Shown: positions 41,848 through 50,929 of the stretch, piece by piece | How positions within the stretch are numbered: the stretch's first letter is position 1 | Layout: every line of letters begins with the position of its first letter | Assembly: GCF_003350475.1 (NCBI RefSeq) | Contig: NZ_QQAV01000001.1 | Span: forward strand, 674,836-738,835 | DNA: 64,000 bases | Direction: 5' to 3' | Source of the DNA: Pseudacidovorax intermedius | GTDB taxonomy: Bacteria; Pseudomonadota; Gammaproteobacteria; Burkholderiales; Burkholderiaceae_C | Notes under the pieces: model-generated | The model's database searches: none | The model's input: only the letters and a program-made list of their open reading frames with translations | What the model was told of the DNA's origin: nothing | Made by a program: the position numbers and the translations under genes

Positions 41848-42783
41848 TCAGACCTTGGTGAGCCAGTGGGCGTACTTGGGATTGCGGCCGTTGACGATGT
41901 CGAAGAAGGCGTTCTGCACCTTCTCGGTCACGGGGCCGCGGCTGCCGATGCCGATCTGCACCCGGTCCAGCTCGCGGATGGGCGTGACTTCGGCGGCGGT
42001 GCCGGTGAAGAAGGCCTCGTCGGCAATGTAGACCTCGTCGCGGGTGATGCGCTTCTGCACCACCTCGATGCCGAGGTCCTTGGCGATGTGCAGGATGGTG
42101 TTGCGCGTGATGCCGTTGAGCGCGCCGGCCGACAGGTCGGGCGTGTAGATCACGCCGCTCTTGACCACGAAGATGTTCTCGCCCGCGCCTTCGGAGACGA
42201 AGCCGGCGGCGTCCAGCAGCAGGGCCTCGTCGTAGCCGTCTTCCGTGGCTTCCATGTTGGCCAGGATGGAGTTGCTGTAGTTGGAGACCGCCTTGGCCTG
42301 CGTCATCGTGATGTTGACGTGGTGGCGGGTGTAGCTGCTGGTCTTGACGCGGATGCCACGCTTGAGGCCCTCTTCGCCCAGGTAGGCGCCCCAGGCCCAG
42401 GCCGCGACCATGGCGTGGATGGTGTTGCCCTTGGGGCTCACGCCCAGCTTCTCGGAGCCGATCCAGACCAGCGGGCGCAGGTAGCAGCTTTCGAGCTTGT
42501 TGGCCCGCACCACTTCCTTCTGCGCCTCGTTGAGTTGCTCCTTGCTGAACGGGATGTTCATGCGCAGGATCTTGGCGCTGTTGTAGAGGCGCTCGGTGTG
42601 CTCTTCGAGGCGGAAGATGGCGGTGCCGTCGACGGTGTTGTAGGCCCGCACCCCTTCGAAGGCGCCGCAGCCGTAGTGCAGCGTGTGGGTCAGCACATGG
42701 ATCTTCGCGTCGCGCCAGTCGACGAGTTCACCGTCCATCCAGATCTTGCCGTCACGGTCGGCCAGCGAGGGGATCGCGCTCAT
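41848..42783 (-). CDS. ilvE: Branched-chain amino acid aminotransferase
   Basis: 311 residues, class IV fold. Interconverts Leu, Ile, Val and their 2-oxo acids with glutamate. The family markers are visible: DGKIWMDGELVDW at the start, HTLHYGCGAFEGVRAY, the PLP lysine in TMTQAKAVSNY, LLLDAAGFVSEGAGENIF, and NTILHIAKDLGIEVV, with a C-terminal PLP-ring contact TGTAAEVTPIRELD. Complete length. Leading gene of a unit with the zinc-finger gene, divergent from rdgC. Confidence 0.95.
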   Translation of the reverse strand: MSAIPSLADRDGKIWMDGELVDWRDAKIHVLTHTLHYGCGAFEGVRAYNTVDGTAIFRLEEHTERLYNSAKILRMNIPFSKEQLNEAQKEVVRANKLESCYLRPLVWIGSEKLGVSPKGNTIHAMVAAWAWGAYLGEEGLKRGIRVKTSSYTRHHVNITMTQAKAVSNYSNSILANMEATEDGYDEALLLDAAGFVSEGAGENIFVVKSGVIYTPDLSAGALNGITRNTILHIAKDLGIEVVQKRITRDEVYIADEAFFTGTAAEVTPIRELDRVQIGIGSRGPVTEKVQNAFFDIVNGRNPKYAHWLTKV

Positions 42784-42939
42784 GTCTTGCTTGTCCTTGC
42801 AGGGAGAAATGCGGGGAGCCGGCGATTTTAAGGTGCCGACCCGCCCTGGCTTTTACTCGGGCTTACAGGCGCCGCGGGCGGTGCCGGGCACACGGCGCAC
42901 GCACAATCGCCCGCTTCGCGTTTTTCCCGCCGACCTGCC

Positions 42940-43980
42940 GTGCCCCGTTTCAAGAACGTCATCAGCTTCCGCATCGAGCCCGCCTGGGCGCCCGACTTCG
43001 ACGCCGCCCAGCAGCAGCTGGAGAAGGAGCGCTTCGTGCCCTGCGGCGCGACGCAGGAATCGTCCGCCGGCTGGGTCGAGCCGCGCGGCCAGGCCGAGGG
43101 CCCGCTGCTGGAGTCGGTCGGCGGCCAGTGGCTGCTCGAATACATGGTCGAGAGCAAGACGCTGCCCGCCTCGGTGGTGCGCCGCAAGCTGGACGAGCGC
43201 TGCGCGCAGATCGAGCAGCAGACCGGCCGCCAGCCCGGCAAGAAGGAGAAGAAGCAGCTCAAGGAAGACATCACCCAGGAGCTGCTGCCCATGGCCTTCA
43301 CCCGTCACGCGCGCATCGCCGTGTGGATCGACCCCACGGCCCGCCGGCTGACGCTCGACACCTCCAACCAGGCCCGCGCCGACGGCGTGGTGACGGCCCT
43401 GGTGAAGGCGCTGGACGGCTTCGGCGTGTCGGCCTTCCACACGCAGGTGGAGCCCGGCAGCGCCATGGCCGGCTGGCTGGCCACGCAGGAGCCGCCGGCG
43501 GGCTTCTCCATCGACCGCGACTGCGAGCTCAAGGCCACGGACGATTCCAAGGCCGTCGTGCGCTATGCCAAGCATCCGCTCGACATCGAGGAGGTGCGCG
43601 AACACATCGCCCAGGGCAAGCGGCCGACGCGCCTGGCGCTCACCTGGGAGGACCGCGTGTCGTTCGAGCTGACCGAGGGCATGCAGCTGCGCAAGCTGCA
43701 GTTCCTGGAAGGCGTGTTCGATGGGGCCGGCAGCGATGCGCAGGCCAAGGACGAGGGCTTCGACACCGATGCCGCCATCGTGACCGGCGAGCTGGGCCAG
43801 CTGTTGCCGGCGCTGCTGGAGGCGCTGGGCGGCGAGATGGAGCCGGGGATGGCGGCTGCGGTACCGGCATCGCCGGCGGCGCCGCAGGCCGAATCGCAGA
43901 CGGCGGCCCCGGCAGCGAAGGCCGCGACACCGACGGCTGCGACGGTCGCCGCGGCAGACGACGACGGCCCACCGTTCTGA
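42940..43980 (+). CDS. rdgC: Recombination-associated protein RdgC
   Basis: 346 residues. RdgC binds double-stranded DNA as a ring dimer and limits RecA-mediated strand exchange. The start MPRFKNVISFRIEPAW and conserved KKEKKQLKEDITQELLPMAF and MQLRKLQFLEGVF are typical. The start is GTG at 42940. A C-terminal tail of about 60 residues rich in Ala, Pro and Thr, ending DDDGPPF, has a typical acidic tip like SSB-interaction tails; such endings are known to contact partner proteins but here this is only a suggestion. Confidence 0.93.
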   Translation: MPRFKNVISFRIEPAWAPDFDAAQQQLEKERFVPCGATQESSAGWVEPRGQAEGPLLESVGGQWLLEYMVESKTLPASVVRRKLDERCAQIEQQTGRQPGKKEKKQLKEDITQELLPMAFTRHARIAVWIDPTARRLTLDTSNQARADGVVTALVKALDGFGVSAFHTQVEPGSAMAGWLATQEPPAGFSIDRDCELKATDDSKAVVRYAKHPLDIEEVREHIAQGKRPTRLALTWEDRVSFELTEGMQLRKLQFLEGVFDGAGSDAQAKDEGFDTDAAIVTGELGQLLPALLEALGGEMEPGMAAAVPASPAAPQAESQTAAPAAKAATPTAATVAAADDDGPPF

Positions 43981-44082
43981 TGAGTGGGCGCTTCTGCCCT
44001 CACGGGCGAGGGCGCCAGTCACACGTCATCCGTTGCTGAAGACGTGCCGGCCATCCGCCACGCCTTTCGGAGACGCGCCAGC

Positions 44083-44550
44083 TCAGCGAAGGTCCGGCGC
44101 TGCCTCTGTCGGGGCGCCTGCAGCGGCCGGCGCCGCAGGCTCGGCCAGGGCCTCCTCCACCTGCACCGGCCGCGTCAGCTTCCATTCCCGCAGCTTTCCT
44201 TCGTGGAAGGTCGCGTCCACATAGGACTCGCTGTTGTCGGTCCAGCGGAAGACTTCGGGCTGCACGCCTTCGGGCGTCTGCGCGGCGCCGATCGAGCGGG
44301 TCATGGCGATCACGTGCAGCAGCGTCATGCGCGGCTTGAGCTTGGCATTGAGCATCACGGCGCTGTCCACATAGCCCATCGGCCGGTTGCCAGCGCGGCG
44401 AAGCACCGTCATCGTGCGGGTGAAGTGCAGCAGCAGGAACATCATGATGCCGCCGGCCACGCCGACGACACCCGCCAGGCCATAGCTGCGCCAGCCGATC
44501 ACCAACAGGGCCAGTCCCGCGACCGGGACGAGGATTTTCGAGAGAGTCAT
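44083..44550 (-). CDS. Uncharacterised small membrane protein
   Basis: 155 residues from the ATG at 44550, chosen as it begins with a proper membrane helix (ILVPVAGLALLVIGW) and a second helix (LAGVVGVAGGIMMFLLLHF). The rest is soluble: MTVLRRAGNRPMGYVDSAVMLNAKL, then MTRSIGAAQTPEGVQPEVFRWTDNSESYVDATF, and a Pro/Ala-rich tail. No known domain is recognised. It follows the BCCT gene by 77 bases on the same strand, so co-transcription is plausible. Convergent with rdgC. Confidence 0.65.
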   Translation of the reverse strand: MTLSKILVPVAGLALLVIGWRSYGLAGVVGVAGGIMMFLLLHFTRTMTVLRRAGNRPMGYVDSAVMLNAKLKPRMTLLHVIAMTRSIGAAQTPEGVQPEVFRWTDNSESYVDATFHEGKLREWKLTRPVQVEEALAEPAAPAAAGAPTEAAPDLR

Positions 44551-44627
44551 GGCGGCGGATTGTCCCTGCTCCCGCCGCCGGGCCGCATTGCGGACATCCG
44601 CAGCCCGCAACTCCGGGTCAACCCGGA

Positions 44628-46142
44628 TCAGCGGACCATCTCGCGCATGCGCCGGCGCAGGGCGCGCTCGCGTTTCTGCTCTTCCTCCCAGTCGTGGCGG
44701 ATCGCCAGGGTCACCGAGATCGCCATCAGCACCAGCACCACCGCAAAGGGCAGTGCGAAGACGATGGTGGCCGTCTGCACCGCACTCAGCCCGCCGGCCA
44801 GCAACAGGCTCAATGCAATGGCCGCCACCAGCACGCCCCAGGTGATCTTGATCCGGTTGGGCGGGTTGGGATTGCCCTGCGTGCTCATGGTGCCCAGCAC
44901 CAGCGTGGCCGAATCGCCCGAGGTGACGAAGAAGACGAACACCAGGAGGGTGGCCACCACGGACAGGATGGCGCCGCCCGGCATGGCGTCAAACATCACG
45001 AACATCGCGCTCGACACGTTCGAGGCCACGGCTTCGGCCAGCGGCACGCCGCGGAAGATCTCGAAGTTGAGCGCCGTTCCGCCGAAGACCGCGAACCACG
45101 CGAAGCCCACCAGACTGGGCGCCAGCACCGTGCCCACCAGGAACTGACGCACCGTGCGCCCGCGCGAGACCCGCGCGATGAACAGGCCCACGAAGGGCGA
45201 CCAGGCCAGCCACCAGGCCCAGTAGAAGATGGTCCAGTCGCCGATCCACGAGCTCTCGCGGAAGGGCGTCATGCGCAGGCTCATGCGCACGAAGTCGCTG
45301 AGGTAGGAGCCCAGCGTCGCCGTGAAGGTGTCGATGATGGCGATGGTCGGTCCCAGGCACAGCACCACCAAGGCGAGAAGGCCCGCCACGATCAGGTTGC
45401 CGATGGACAGCCACTTCACGCCCCGCTCCACGCCGCTCACGGCCGAGGTGATGAACAGCACCGTGGTCACCACGATGATGGCCGACTCCGTCCACTGGCT
45501 GTCGGGCAGGCCGAAGGCCTGCTGCAGCCCGGCGCCGATCTGCGTGGCGCCCATGCCCAGCGAGGCGGCGACGCCGAAGGCCGTGGCCACCACGGCCAGG
45601 ACATTGACCACCGGCGACAGCCGCTTGGCCCAGCTCCAGGGCAGTGCCTCCGTCGCGGAACTCACCAGGGGCAGCGCCTTGCGCCGGAAGGTGAAGAAGC
45701 TGATCGCCAGACCCACGATGCCGTAGATGGCCCAGGGATGGAAGCCCCAGTGGAAGAAGGAATAACGCATGGCCGCACCTGCGGCGTCCGCCGTGTTGGG
45801 CGCGATGCCCGGCGGCGGCGTGACGTAGTGCGACACCGGTTCGGCCACGCCCCAGAACACGAGGCCGATGCCCATGCCGGCGGCGAACAGCATCGAGAAC
45901 CAGGCGCCCACCGAGAACTCGGGCTCGTCGTCCTCGTCGCCGAGCTTGAGGTCGCCATAGCGGCTCACGGCCAGGAAGAAGGCCAGCAGCACCAGGCCCA
46001 ACACCACCCACAGGTAGAACCAGCCGAAGGTGCGGGTGATGTCCGAAAGCAGCGTGCCGAAGACGCTGTCCAGTGTGCGGGGCGAGATCAGGCCCCAGAG
46101 CACCACGGCCCCGATGATGGCCGCGGAAACGATGAGTTGCAT
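44628..46142 (-). CDS. BCCT family transporter (betaine/carnitine/choline type)
   Basis: 504 residues, twelve membrane helices. The family signature FYWAWWLAWSPFVGLFIARVSRGRTVRQF region is present, plus MGIGLVFWGVAEPVSHY near residue 90. BCCT carriers import compatible solutes such as glycine betaine, driven by sodium or protons; in this family the cytoplasmic tails sense osmolarity, and here the C-terminus is short but charged (EEEQKRERALRRRMREM). GAGGAG lies seven bases before the ATG. Substrate not determinable. The 368-base stretch upstream may hold its promoter. Confidence 0.93.
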   Translation of the reverse strand: MQLIVSAAIIGAVVLWGLISPRTLDSVFGTLLSDITRTFGWFYLWVVLGLVLLAFFLAVSRYGDLKLGDEDDEPEFSVGAWFSMLFAAGMGIGLVFWGVAEPVSHYVTPPPGIAPNTADAAGAAMRYSFFHWGFHPWAIYGIVGLAISFFTFRRKALPLVSSATEALPWSWAKRLSPVVNVLAVVATAFGVAASLGMGATQIGAGLQQAFGLPDSQWTESAIIVVTTVLFITSAVSGVERGVKWLSIGNLIVAGLLALVVLCLGPTIAIIDTFTATLGSYLSDFVRMSLRMTPFRESSWIGDWTIFYWAWWLAWSPFVGLFIARVSRGRTVRQFLVGTVLAPSLVGFAWFAVFGGTALNFEIFRGVPLAEAVASNVSSAMFVMFDAMPGGAILSVVATLLVFVFFVTSGDSATLVLGTMSTQGNPNPPNRIKITWGVLVAAIALSLLLAGGLSAVQTATIVFALPFAVVLVLMAISVTLAIRHDWEEEQKRERALRRRMREMVR

Positions 46143-46510
46143 GGCGCACTCCTCCTCGATCGGTGCGCCTGCTCACTCCAGCGCCTCCGATGGGAGACGC
46201 CGTCGAGGCGGTCGCCATGCATGGAGCACGGCGGCCAGGGCGCTGATGGATGAAACACCCGCGGGTCATGGCACCGCACCCGGCGATGCGATTCCTGTCC
46301 ACGGACGAGGGGCAGGCGGCAGTCGGGCCGCCCCGGAGCCCAGACTACCGGCGCGGATGGCCGGATAGGGCGAAACGAAGGCGCGGATTCTAGTCGGCGA
46401 GCATCCGGTGTGTCTGTAGGTGCAAGCCGCGCAGCACGCAGGCCGGACGCGGTTCAGCGTTACTGCCGGCGGCCGATTCGGCTCCGGCGCGTGTCTTCAC
46501 GCCGGAAGAC
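46143..46510. other. Non-coding stretch between radA and the BCCT gene
   Basis: Apart from the BCCT Shine-Dalgarno at its left edge, I see no gene, tRNA, riboswitch core or clear terminator here. It should contain the BCCT promoter. Several short inverted repeats of GC-rich bases are no better than expected at this composition. Confidence 0.6.
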
Positions 46511-47893
46511 TCAGTCCAGCTGCCGCACCACCGCCATTGCCTCGTCCACCCGGTCGACGGCATGGATGGTCAGCCCCTCGATGGGCTTCTTCGGCGCATT
46601 GGCCTTGGGCACCAGCGCCACCGAGAAGCCCAGCTTGGCCGCCTCGCGCAGCCGCTCCTGTCCGCGGGGCGCGGGCCGCACTTCGCCGGCCAGGCCAACC
46701 TCGCCGAAGGCCACGAAGCCCTTGGGCAGCGCCTTGCCGCGCAGGCTGGAGCTGATGGCCAGCATCACCGCCAGGTCGGCCGCCGGCTCGGTGATGCGCA
46801 CGCCGCCCACGGCGTTGACGAACACGTCCTGGTCCATGCTGGCCACGCCCGCATGGCGGTGCAGCACCGCCAGCAGCATGGCCAGGCGGTCGCGCTCCAG
46901 GCCCACCGACAGGCGACGCGGGCTCGGGCCGCCGTCGTCCACCAGCGCCTGGATCTCCACCAGCATCGGCCGTGTGCCCTCCAGCGTCACCAGCACCACG
47001 CTGCCGGGCACCGGCTGCGCATGCTGACTCAGGAAGATGGCGCTCGGGTTGGCCACGCCGCGCAGGCCGCGCTCGGTCATGGCGAAGACGCCGATCTCGT
47101 TGACGGCGCCAAAACGGTTCTTGATGGCGCGCACCAGGCGGAAGCTGGAATGCGTGTCGCCCTCGAAGTACAGCACCGTGTCCACCATGTGCTCCAGCAC
47201 GCGCGGACCGGCCAGCGCACCTTCCTTGGTCACATGGCCCACCAGCACCACCGCGGTGCCGCTGGCCTTCGCGAAGCGCGTCAGGTGCGCGGCGCATTCG
47301 CGCACCTGCGCCACCGAGCCGGGCGCCGAAGTGAGCTGGTCGGAATACACGGTCTGGATCGAGTCGATGATCGCGATGGCGGGCCGGTGCGCATCGAGCG
47401 TGGCGAGGATCTTCTCCAGCTGGATCTCGGCCATCAGCTGCACCTGCGAGCGCTCGAGCCCCAGCCGGTGGGCGCGCAGCGCCACCTGGGCGCCGCTTTC
47501 CTCGCCGGTCACGTACAGGGCGATCTGCCCGGCGTTCTGCAGCGCGTCGGCCGCCTGCAGCAGCAGGGTCGACTTGCCGATGCCCGGGTCGCCGCCGATC
47601 AGCGTCACGCCGCCCGGCACGATGCCGCCGCCGAGCACGCGATCCAGCTCTTCCAGGCCGGTGGCCGTGCGCGCCACGTCGGTGGCCTCGATCTCGGCCA
47701 GCACCGCCAGCTCGGAGGCGCCGCCCAGCGCGGCGAAGGTGTTGCCGAAGCGGTTCTGCGCCGCGCCAGGCGCCGCGGCCGGCGCCTGCTCGACCAGCGA
47801 GTTCCACGCGCCGCAGGAGGGGCATTTGCCGAGCCACTTGGGGCTGGTGCCTCCACATTCGCTGCACACGTACTGGGTCTTGTCCTTGGCCAT
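46511..47893 (-). CDS. radA: DNA repair protein RadA
   Basis: 460 residues. A RecA-related helicase assisting branch migration. An N-terminal C4 zinc finger (CSECGGTSPKWLGKCPSCGAW), Walker A GGDPGIGKSTLLLQAA, the RadA-specific AIKNRFGAVNEIGVF (KNRFG motif) and a C-terminal Lon-like domain with DVFVNAVGGVRITEPAADLA and GFVAFGEVGLAGEVRP are in order and complete. The ATG at 47893 is chosen because it begins exactly before the zinc finger. Divergent from the Bug gene. Confidence 0.96.
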   Translation of the reverse strand: MAKDKTQYVCSECGGTSPKWLGKCPSCGAWNSLVEQAPAAAPGAAQNRFGNTFAALGGASELAVLAEIEATDVARTATGLEELDRVLGGGIVPGGVTLIGGDPGIGKSTLLLQAADALQNAGQIALYVTGEESGAQVALRAHRLGLERSQVQLMAEIQLEKILATLDAHRPAIAIIDSIQTVYSDQLTSAPGSVAQVRECAAHLTRFAKASGTAVVLVGHVTKEGALAGPRVLEHMVDTVLYFEGDTHSSFRLVRAIKNRFGAVNEIGVFAMTERGLRGVANPSAIFLSQHAQPVPGSVVLVTLEGTRPMLVEIQALVDDGGPSPRRLSVGLERDRLAMLLAVLHRHAGVASMDQDVFVNAVGGVRITEPAADLAVMLAISSSLRGKALPKGFVAFGEVGLAGEVRPAPRGQERLREAAKLGFSVALVPKANAPKKPIEGLTIHAVDRVDEAMAVVRQLD

Positions 47894-47989
47894 CGGTCGA
47901 GTGTAGGGACCCCCATCGCGCGGCCCCGGGGCTCGCGTAAACCAGAAGGTCCGATGGCGGGACGCGCTGGAACAATGTCGGCCATCCAC

Positions 47990-48013
47990 CGGGCGCGTCG
48001 CGCCCGTTTTTTT
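47990..48013 (+). terminator. Hairpin with T-run in the leader of the Bug gene
   Basis: CGGGCG (47990-47995) / CGCCCG (48001-48006), loop CGTCG, then seven T. It lies 22 bases before the start of the binding-protein gene, in its presumed leader, so it could be an attenuator or a chance hairpin. Confidence 0.45.
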
Positions 48014-48035
48014 CCTCTCGTTCCGGAGACATCCC

Positions 48036-49022
48036 ATGCAGATCACCCGCCGCCACCTGCTGCAGACCACGGGCGCCTCGGCGCTGCTCGCCGGCATCGG
48101 CCAGCAGGCCTTCGCCCAGGCCGCGCTGGAAAACGCCACCATCGTCACCGGCTTCGCGGCCGGCGGCACCTCCGACACCATCTGCCGCCGCGTGGCGCAG
48201 AAGCTGCAGCCCGACTACGCCAAGGCCGTGGTGGTGGACAACCGCACCGGCGCGGGCGGCCAGATCGCCATCAACTACATCAAGGCCCGCCCGGCCGACG
48301 GCACGACGATGCTGCAGACGCCCACGTCGATGCTGACGATCTATCCGCACATCTACAAGAAGCTGTCGTACGACCCGCAGACCGACCTCACGCCCGTGAG
48401 CCTGGGCTGCGTGTTCGACTTCGGCTTCGCCGTGGGCCCGGCCGTGCCGGCCAGCGTCAAGACCGTGGCCGACTTCCTGGCCTGGGCCAAGGCCAACCCC
48501 ACGGGCGCCAACTTCGGCTCGCCCGCCGCCGGCTCCACGCCGCACTTCGTGGGCGTGCTGATCGGCAAGAGCGCCGGCGTCGAGCTCAAGCACGCCGCCT
48601 ACCGCGGCACGCAGCCGGCCATGCTGGACCTGCTGGGCGGCAACATCTCGGCCGTGTCGGGCCCCATCGGCGACATCACGCAGCACCTGTCCACGGGCAA
48701 GGTCCGCATCCTGTCGGTCTCGGGCACCAAGCGCAGCCGCTTCGCACCCGACGTGCCCACGCTGATGGAGCAGGGCATCAACATGGCCCACAGCGAGTGG
48801 TTCGCCTTCTTCCTGCCGCCCAAGGCCAACCCGGAGCTGGTGGCCCGCCTGAATGCCGGCATGAAGAACGCCCTGGCGCAGAAGGACGTGATCGACGGCC
48901 TGGGCACCTTCGGCCTGGAAGCCATGTCCTCCACCCCCGCCGAACTGGCCGAGCTGATCAAGAAGGACACGGCCAAGTGGGGCCCCATCGTCAAGGAAGT
49001 CGGCTTTACGGCCGAGGCCTGA
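48036..49022 (+). CDS. Bug/TctC-type tripartite tricarboxylate transporter substrate-binding protein
   Basis: 328 residues. The signal RRHLLQTTGASALLAGIG carries twin Arg, consistent with Tat or Sec export. The family pattern follows: TIVTGFAAGGTSDTICRRVA, VDNRTGAGGQIAINYIKA, DGTTML, and AYRGTQPAMLDLLGG. Such Bug proteins are expanded in Burkholderiales and often lack a TctA/TctB partner nearby, as here. The ligand is often a carboxylate. CGGAGAC lies before the ATG. It heads a unit with the class II aldolase and the PanE-like enzyme. Confidence 0.93.
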   Translation: MQITRRHLLQTTGASALLAGIGQQAFAQAALENATIVTGFAAGGTSDTICRRVAQKLQPDYAKAVVVDNRTGAGGQIAINYIKARPADGTTMLQTPTSMLTIYPHIYKKLSYDPQTDLTPVSLGCVFDFGFAVGPAVPASVKTVADFLAWAKANPTGANFGSPAAGSTPHFVGVLIGKSAGVELKHAAYRGTQPAMLDLLGGNISAVSGPIGDITQHLSTGKVRILSVSGTKRSRFAPDVPTLMEQGINMAHSEWFAFFLPPKANPELVARLNAGMKNALAQKDVIDGLGTFGLEAMSSTPAELAELIKKDTAKWGPIVKEVGFTAEA

Positions 49023-49047
49023 TGAGGCCGCAGCGGGACGGATCGCC

Positions 49048-49827
49048 ATGACCTCGCCGGCCTCGTCGCTGGTCCATCCCAACCTGCATCCCGACGAGCG
49101 GGCCGCCCGCGTGGAACTGGCGGCCTGCTACCGCGTCTTCGCCATGCTGGGCTGGACGGAGATGATCTACAACCACATCACCGTCCGGCTGCCCGACAGC
49201 GTCACGGGCGGCGAGAAGCAGTTCCTGATCAACCCCTTCGGCCTGCACTACAGCGAGGTCACGGCCAGCAACCTGGTCAAGATCGACCTGGCGGGCCGGG
49301 TGCTGGACGGCTCGGCGCATCCGGTCAATCCGGCCGGCTTCACGGTGCACGCCGCCATCCACGACGGGCTGCCGGGCGCCCACTGCGTGATGCACACCCA
49401 CACCACCGCCGGCATGGCGGTGGCCTGCGTGCAGGGCGGGTTGTCGCTGTCCAACTTCTACGCTGCGCAGCTGCATGGCCGGGTGGCATACCACGACTTC
49501 GAAGGCGTGACGGTGCATGCCGACGAGGGCCCGCGCCTGCTGGCCAGCATCGGCGACAAGCCGGCCGTCATCCTGCGCAACCACGGCCTGCTGGTCTGGG
49601 GCCAGACGCTGCCGCAGGCCTTCGTCACGCTGTGGACGCTGCAGCGTGCCTGCGAGGTGCAGCTGGCGACGATGAGCATGGGCACGCCGATCCCCGTGGC
49701 CGAGGCCATCGCCGAGCAATGCAAGCGCGACGCGCTGCAGTTCCACCCCAGGCAAGGCGCTGGCCAGGACGTCTTCGACGCGCTGGTGCGGCAGGTGGAC
49801 CGTCTGGACCCCGGCTACCGCGCCTGA
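49048..49827 (+). CDS. Class II aldolase/adducin family protein
   Basis: 259 residues. One aldolase class II domain: NHITVRLPDS, EVTASNLVKIDL, HAAIHDGLPGAHCVMHTHT with two zinc His, and a later ILRNHGLLVWG (third His). These enzymes are fuculose-phosphate/ribulose-phosphate-type aldolases or related decarboxylases, here of unknown substrate. It starts 26 bases after the Bug gene stop, in the same direction, and the three genes likely serve catabolism of a small hydroxy- or keto-acid. Confidence 0.9.
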   Translation: MTSPASSLVHPNLHPDERAARVELAACYRVFAMLGWTEMIYNHITVRLPDSVTGGEKQFLINPFGLHYSEVTASNLVKIDLAGRVLDGSAHPVNPAGFTVHAAIHDGLPGAHCVMHTHTTAGMAVACVQGGLSLSNFYAAQLHGRVAYHDFEGVTVHADEGPRLLASIGDKPAVILRNHGLLVWGQTLPQAFVTLWTLQRACEVQLATMSMGTPIPVAEAIAEQCKRDALQFHPRQGAGQDVFDALVRQVDRLDPGYRA

Positions 49828-49928
49828 GCAACCACGGTCCGGCCACGCCTACGCGGGCGTGGGCACGAAGCCGCCCAGGCGACTAGCATCGTCGCCCATC
49901 GCGGCTTCGCGACTTTCGGACCCATCCC

Positions 49929-50909
49929 ATGAAGATCTGCATCTACGGTGCCGGCGCCATCGGCGGCTGGCTGGGCGTGGCCCTGGCCCAGGCGGGCGAG
50001 CGGCTGAACGTGGTGGCGCGCGGCGCCACGCTCGAAGCATTGCAAGCGGGCGGCCTGCAGCTGGTGCGCCAGGGCGGCGTGGCCACGCGCGTGCCGGTGA
50101 AGGCGGTGGCGGACCCCGCTGAACTGGGTCCGCAGGACGTGGTGATCGTCGCCGTCAAGGCGCCCGCCCTCGCCGCCGTGGCCGAGCGCACCGGCCCGCT
50201 GCTGGGGCCGGACACCGTCGTGCTCACCGCCATGAACGGCGTGCCGTGGTGGTTCCTCGACGGCGGCTTCGGCGGCCCGCTCGCGGGGCGGCGGCTGTCG
50301 GCCGTCGATCCCGACGGGCGCATCGCCGCGGCCATTCCAGGTCATCACGTGATCGGCGGCGTGGTGCATGCCAGTTGTTCGCTCGACGGGCCCGGCGTGG
50401 TGCGCCACCACTTCGGCAACGGCCTGATCGTCGGCGAGCCCTCGGGCGAGCCGACCGAGCGGGTGCAGCGCCTGGCCGACCTGCTGCAGCGCGGCGGCAT
50501 CGACGCCCGCGTGTCGCCGCAGATCCAGAAGGACGTCTGGTACAAGCTCTGGGGCAACATGACGGTGAACCCCATCAGCGCGCTGACGGGCGCGACCACC
50601 GACCGCATCCTGGCCGACGACCTGCTGCGCGGCTTCATCTCGGCCGTCATGCTGGAGGCCCGCACCGTGGGCGAGCGCATCGGCGTGCCCATCGCCGAGA
50701 TGCCGGAGGACCGCCATGCCGTCACGCGCAAGCTGGGCGCCTTCAAGACCTCGATGCTGCAGGACGTGGAGGCCGGCCGGCCGGTGGAGCTCGACGCGCT
50801 GGTCAGCGCCGTGCGCGAACTGGCCGAGGGCGTCGGGATGGCCACGCCCTTCACCGATGCGCTGCTGGGCCTGGCCCGGGTGCAGGCGCGCGGGCTGGGG
50901 CTGTACTGA
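49929..50909 (+). CDS. 2-dehydropantoate 2-reductase (PanE/ApbA) family protein
   Basis: 326 residues. The N-terminal Rossmann motif ICIYGAGAIGGWLGVALAQAGE binds NADPH; the catalytic Lys region is in KDVWYKLWGNMTVNPISALTG with the K-x-x-x-N pattern typical of ketopantoate reductases, and the second domain follows with EARTVGERIGVPI. Pantothenate synthesis is possible, but the operon context (Bug protein, class II aldolase) makes reduction of another 2-oxo acid as likely. Convergent with the membrane protein gene at only 20 bases. Confidence 0.9.
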   Translation: MKICIYGAGAIGGWLGVALAQAGERLNVVARGATLEALQAGGLQLVRQGGVATRVPVKAVADPAELGPQDVVIVAVKAPALAAVAERTGPLLGPDTVVLTAMNGVPWWFLDGGFGGPLAGRRLSAVDPDGRIAAAIPGHHVIGGVVHASCSLDGPGVVRHHFGNGLIVGEPSGEPTERVQRLADLLQRGGIDARVSPQIQKDVWYKLWGNMTVNPISALTGATTDRILADDLLRGFISAVMLEARTVGERIGVPIAEMPEDRHAVTRKLGAFKTSMLQDVEAGRPVELDALVSAVRELAEGVGMATPFTDALLGLARVQARGLGLY

Positions 50910-50929
50910 GTGCGAGGTTGCGGGGCCGT

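Noticed and set aside
46143-46510. Possible small gene or RNA in the 368-base gap
   Set aside because: Short frames here have no Shine-Dalgarno or family features; nothing supports a gene.
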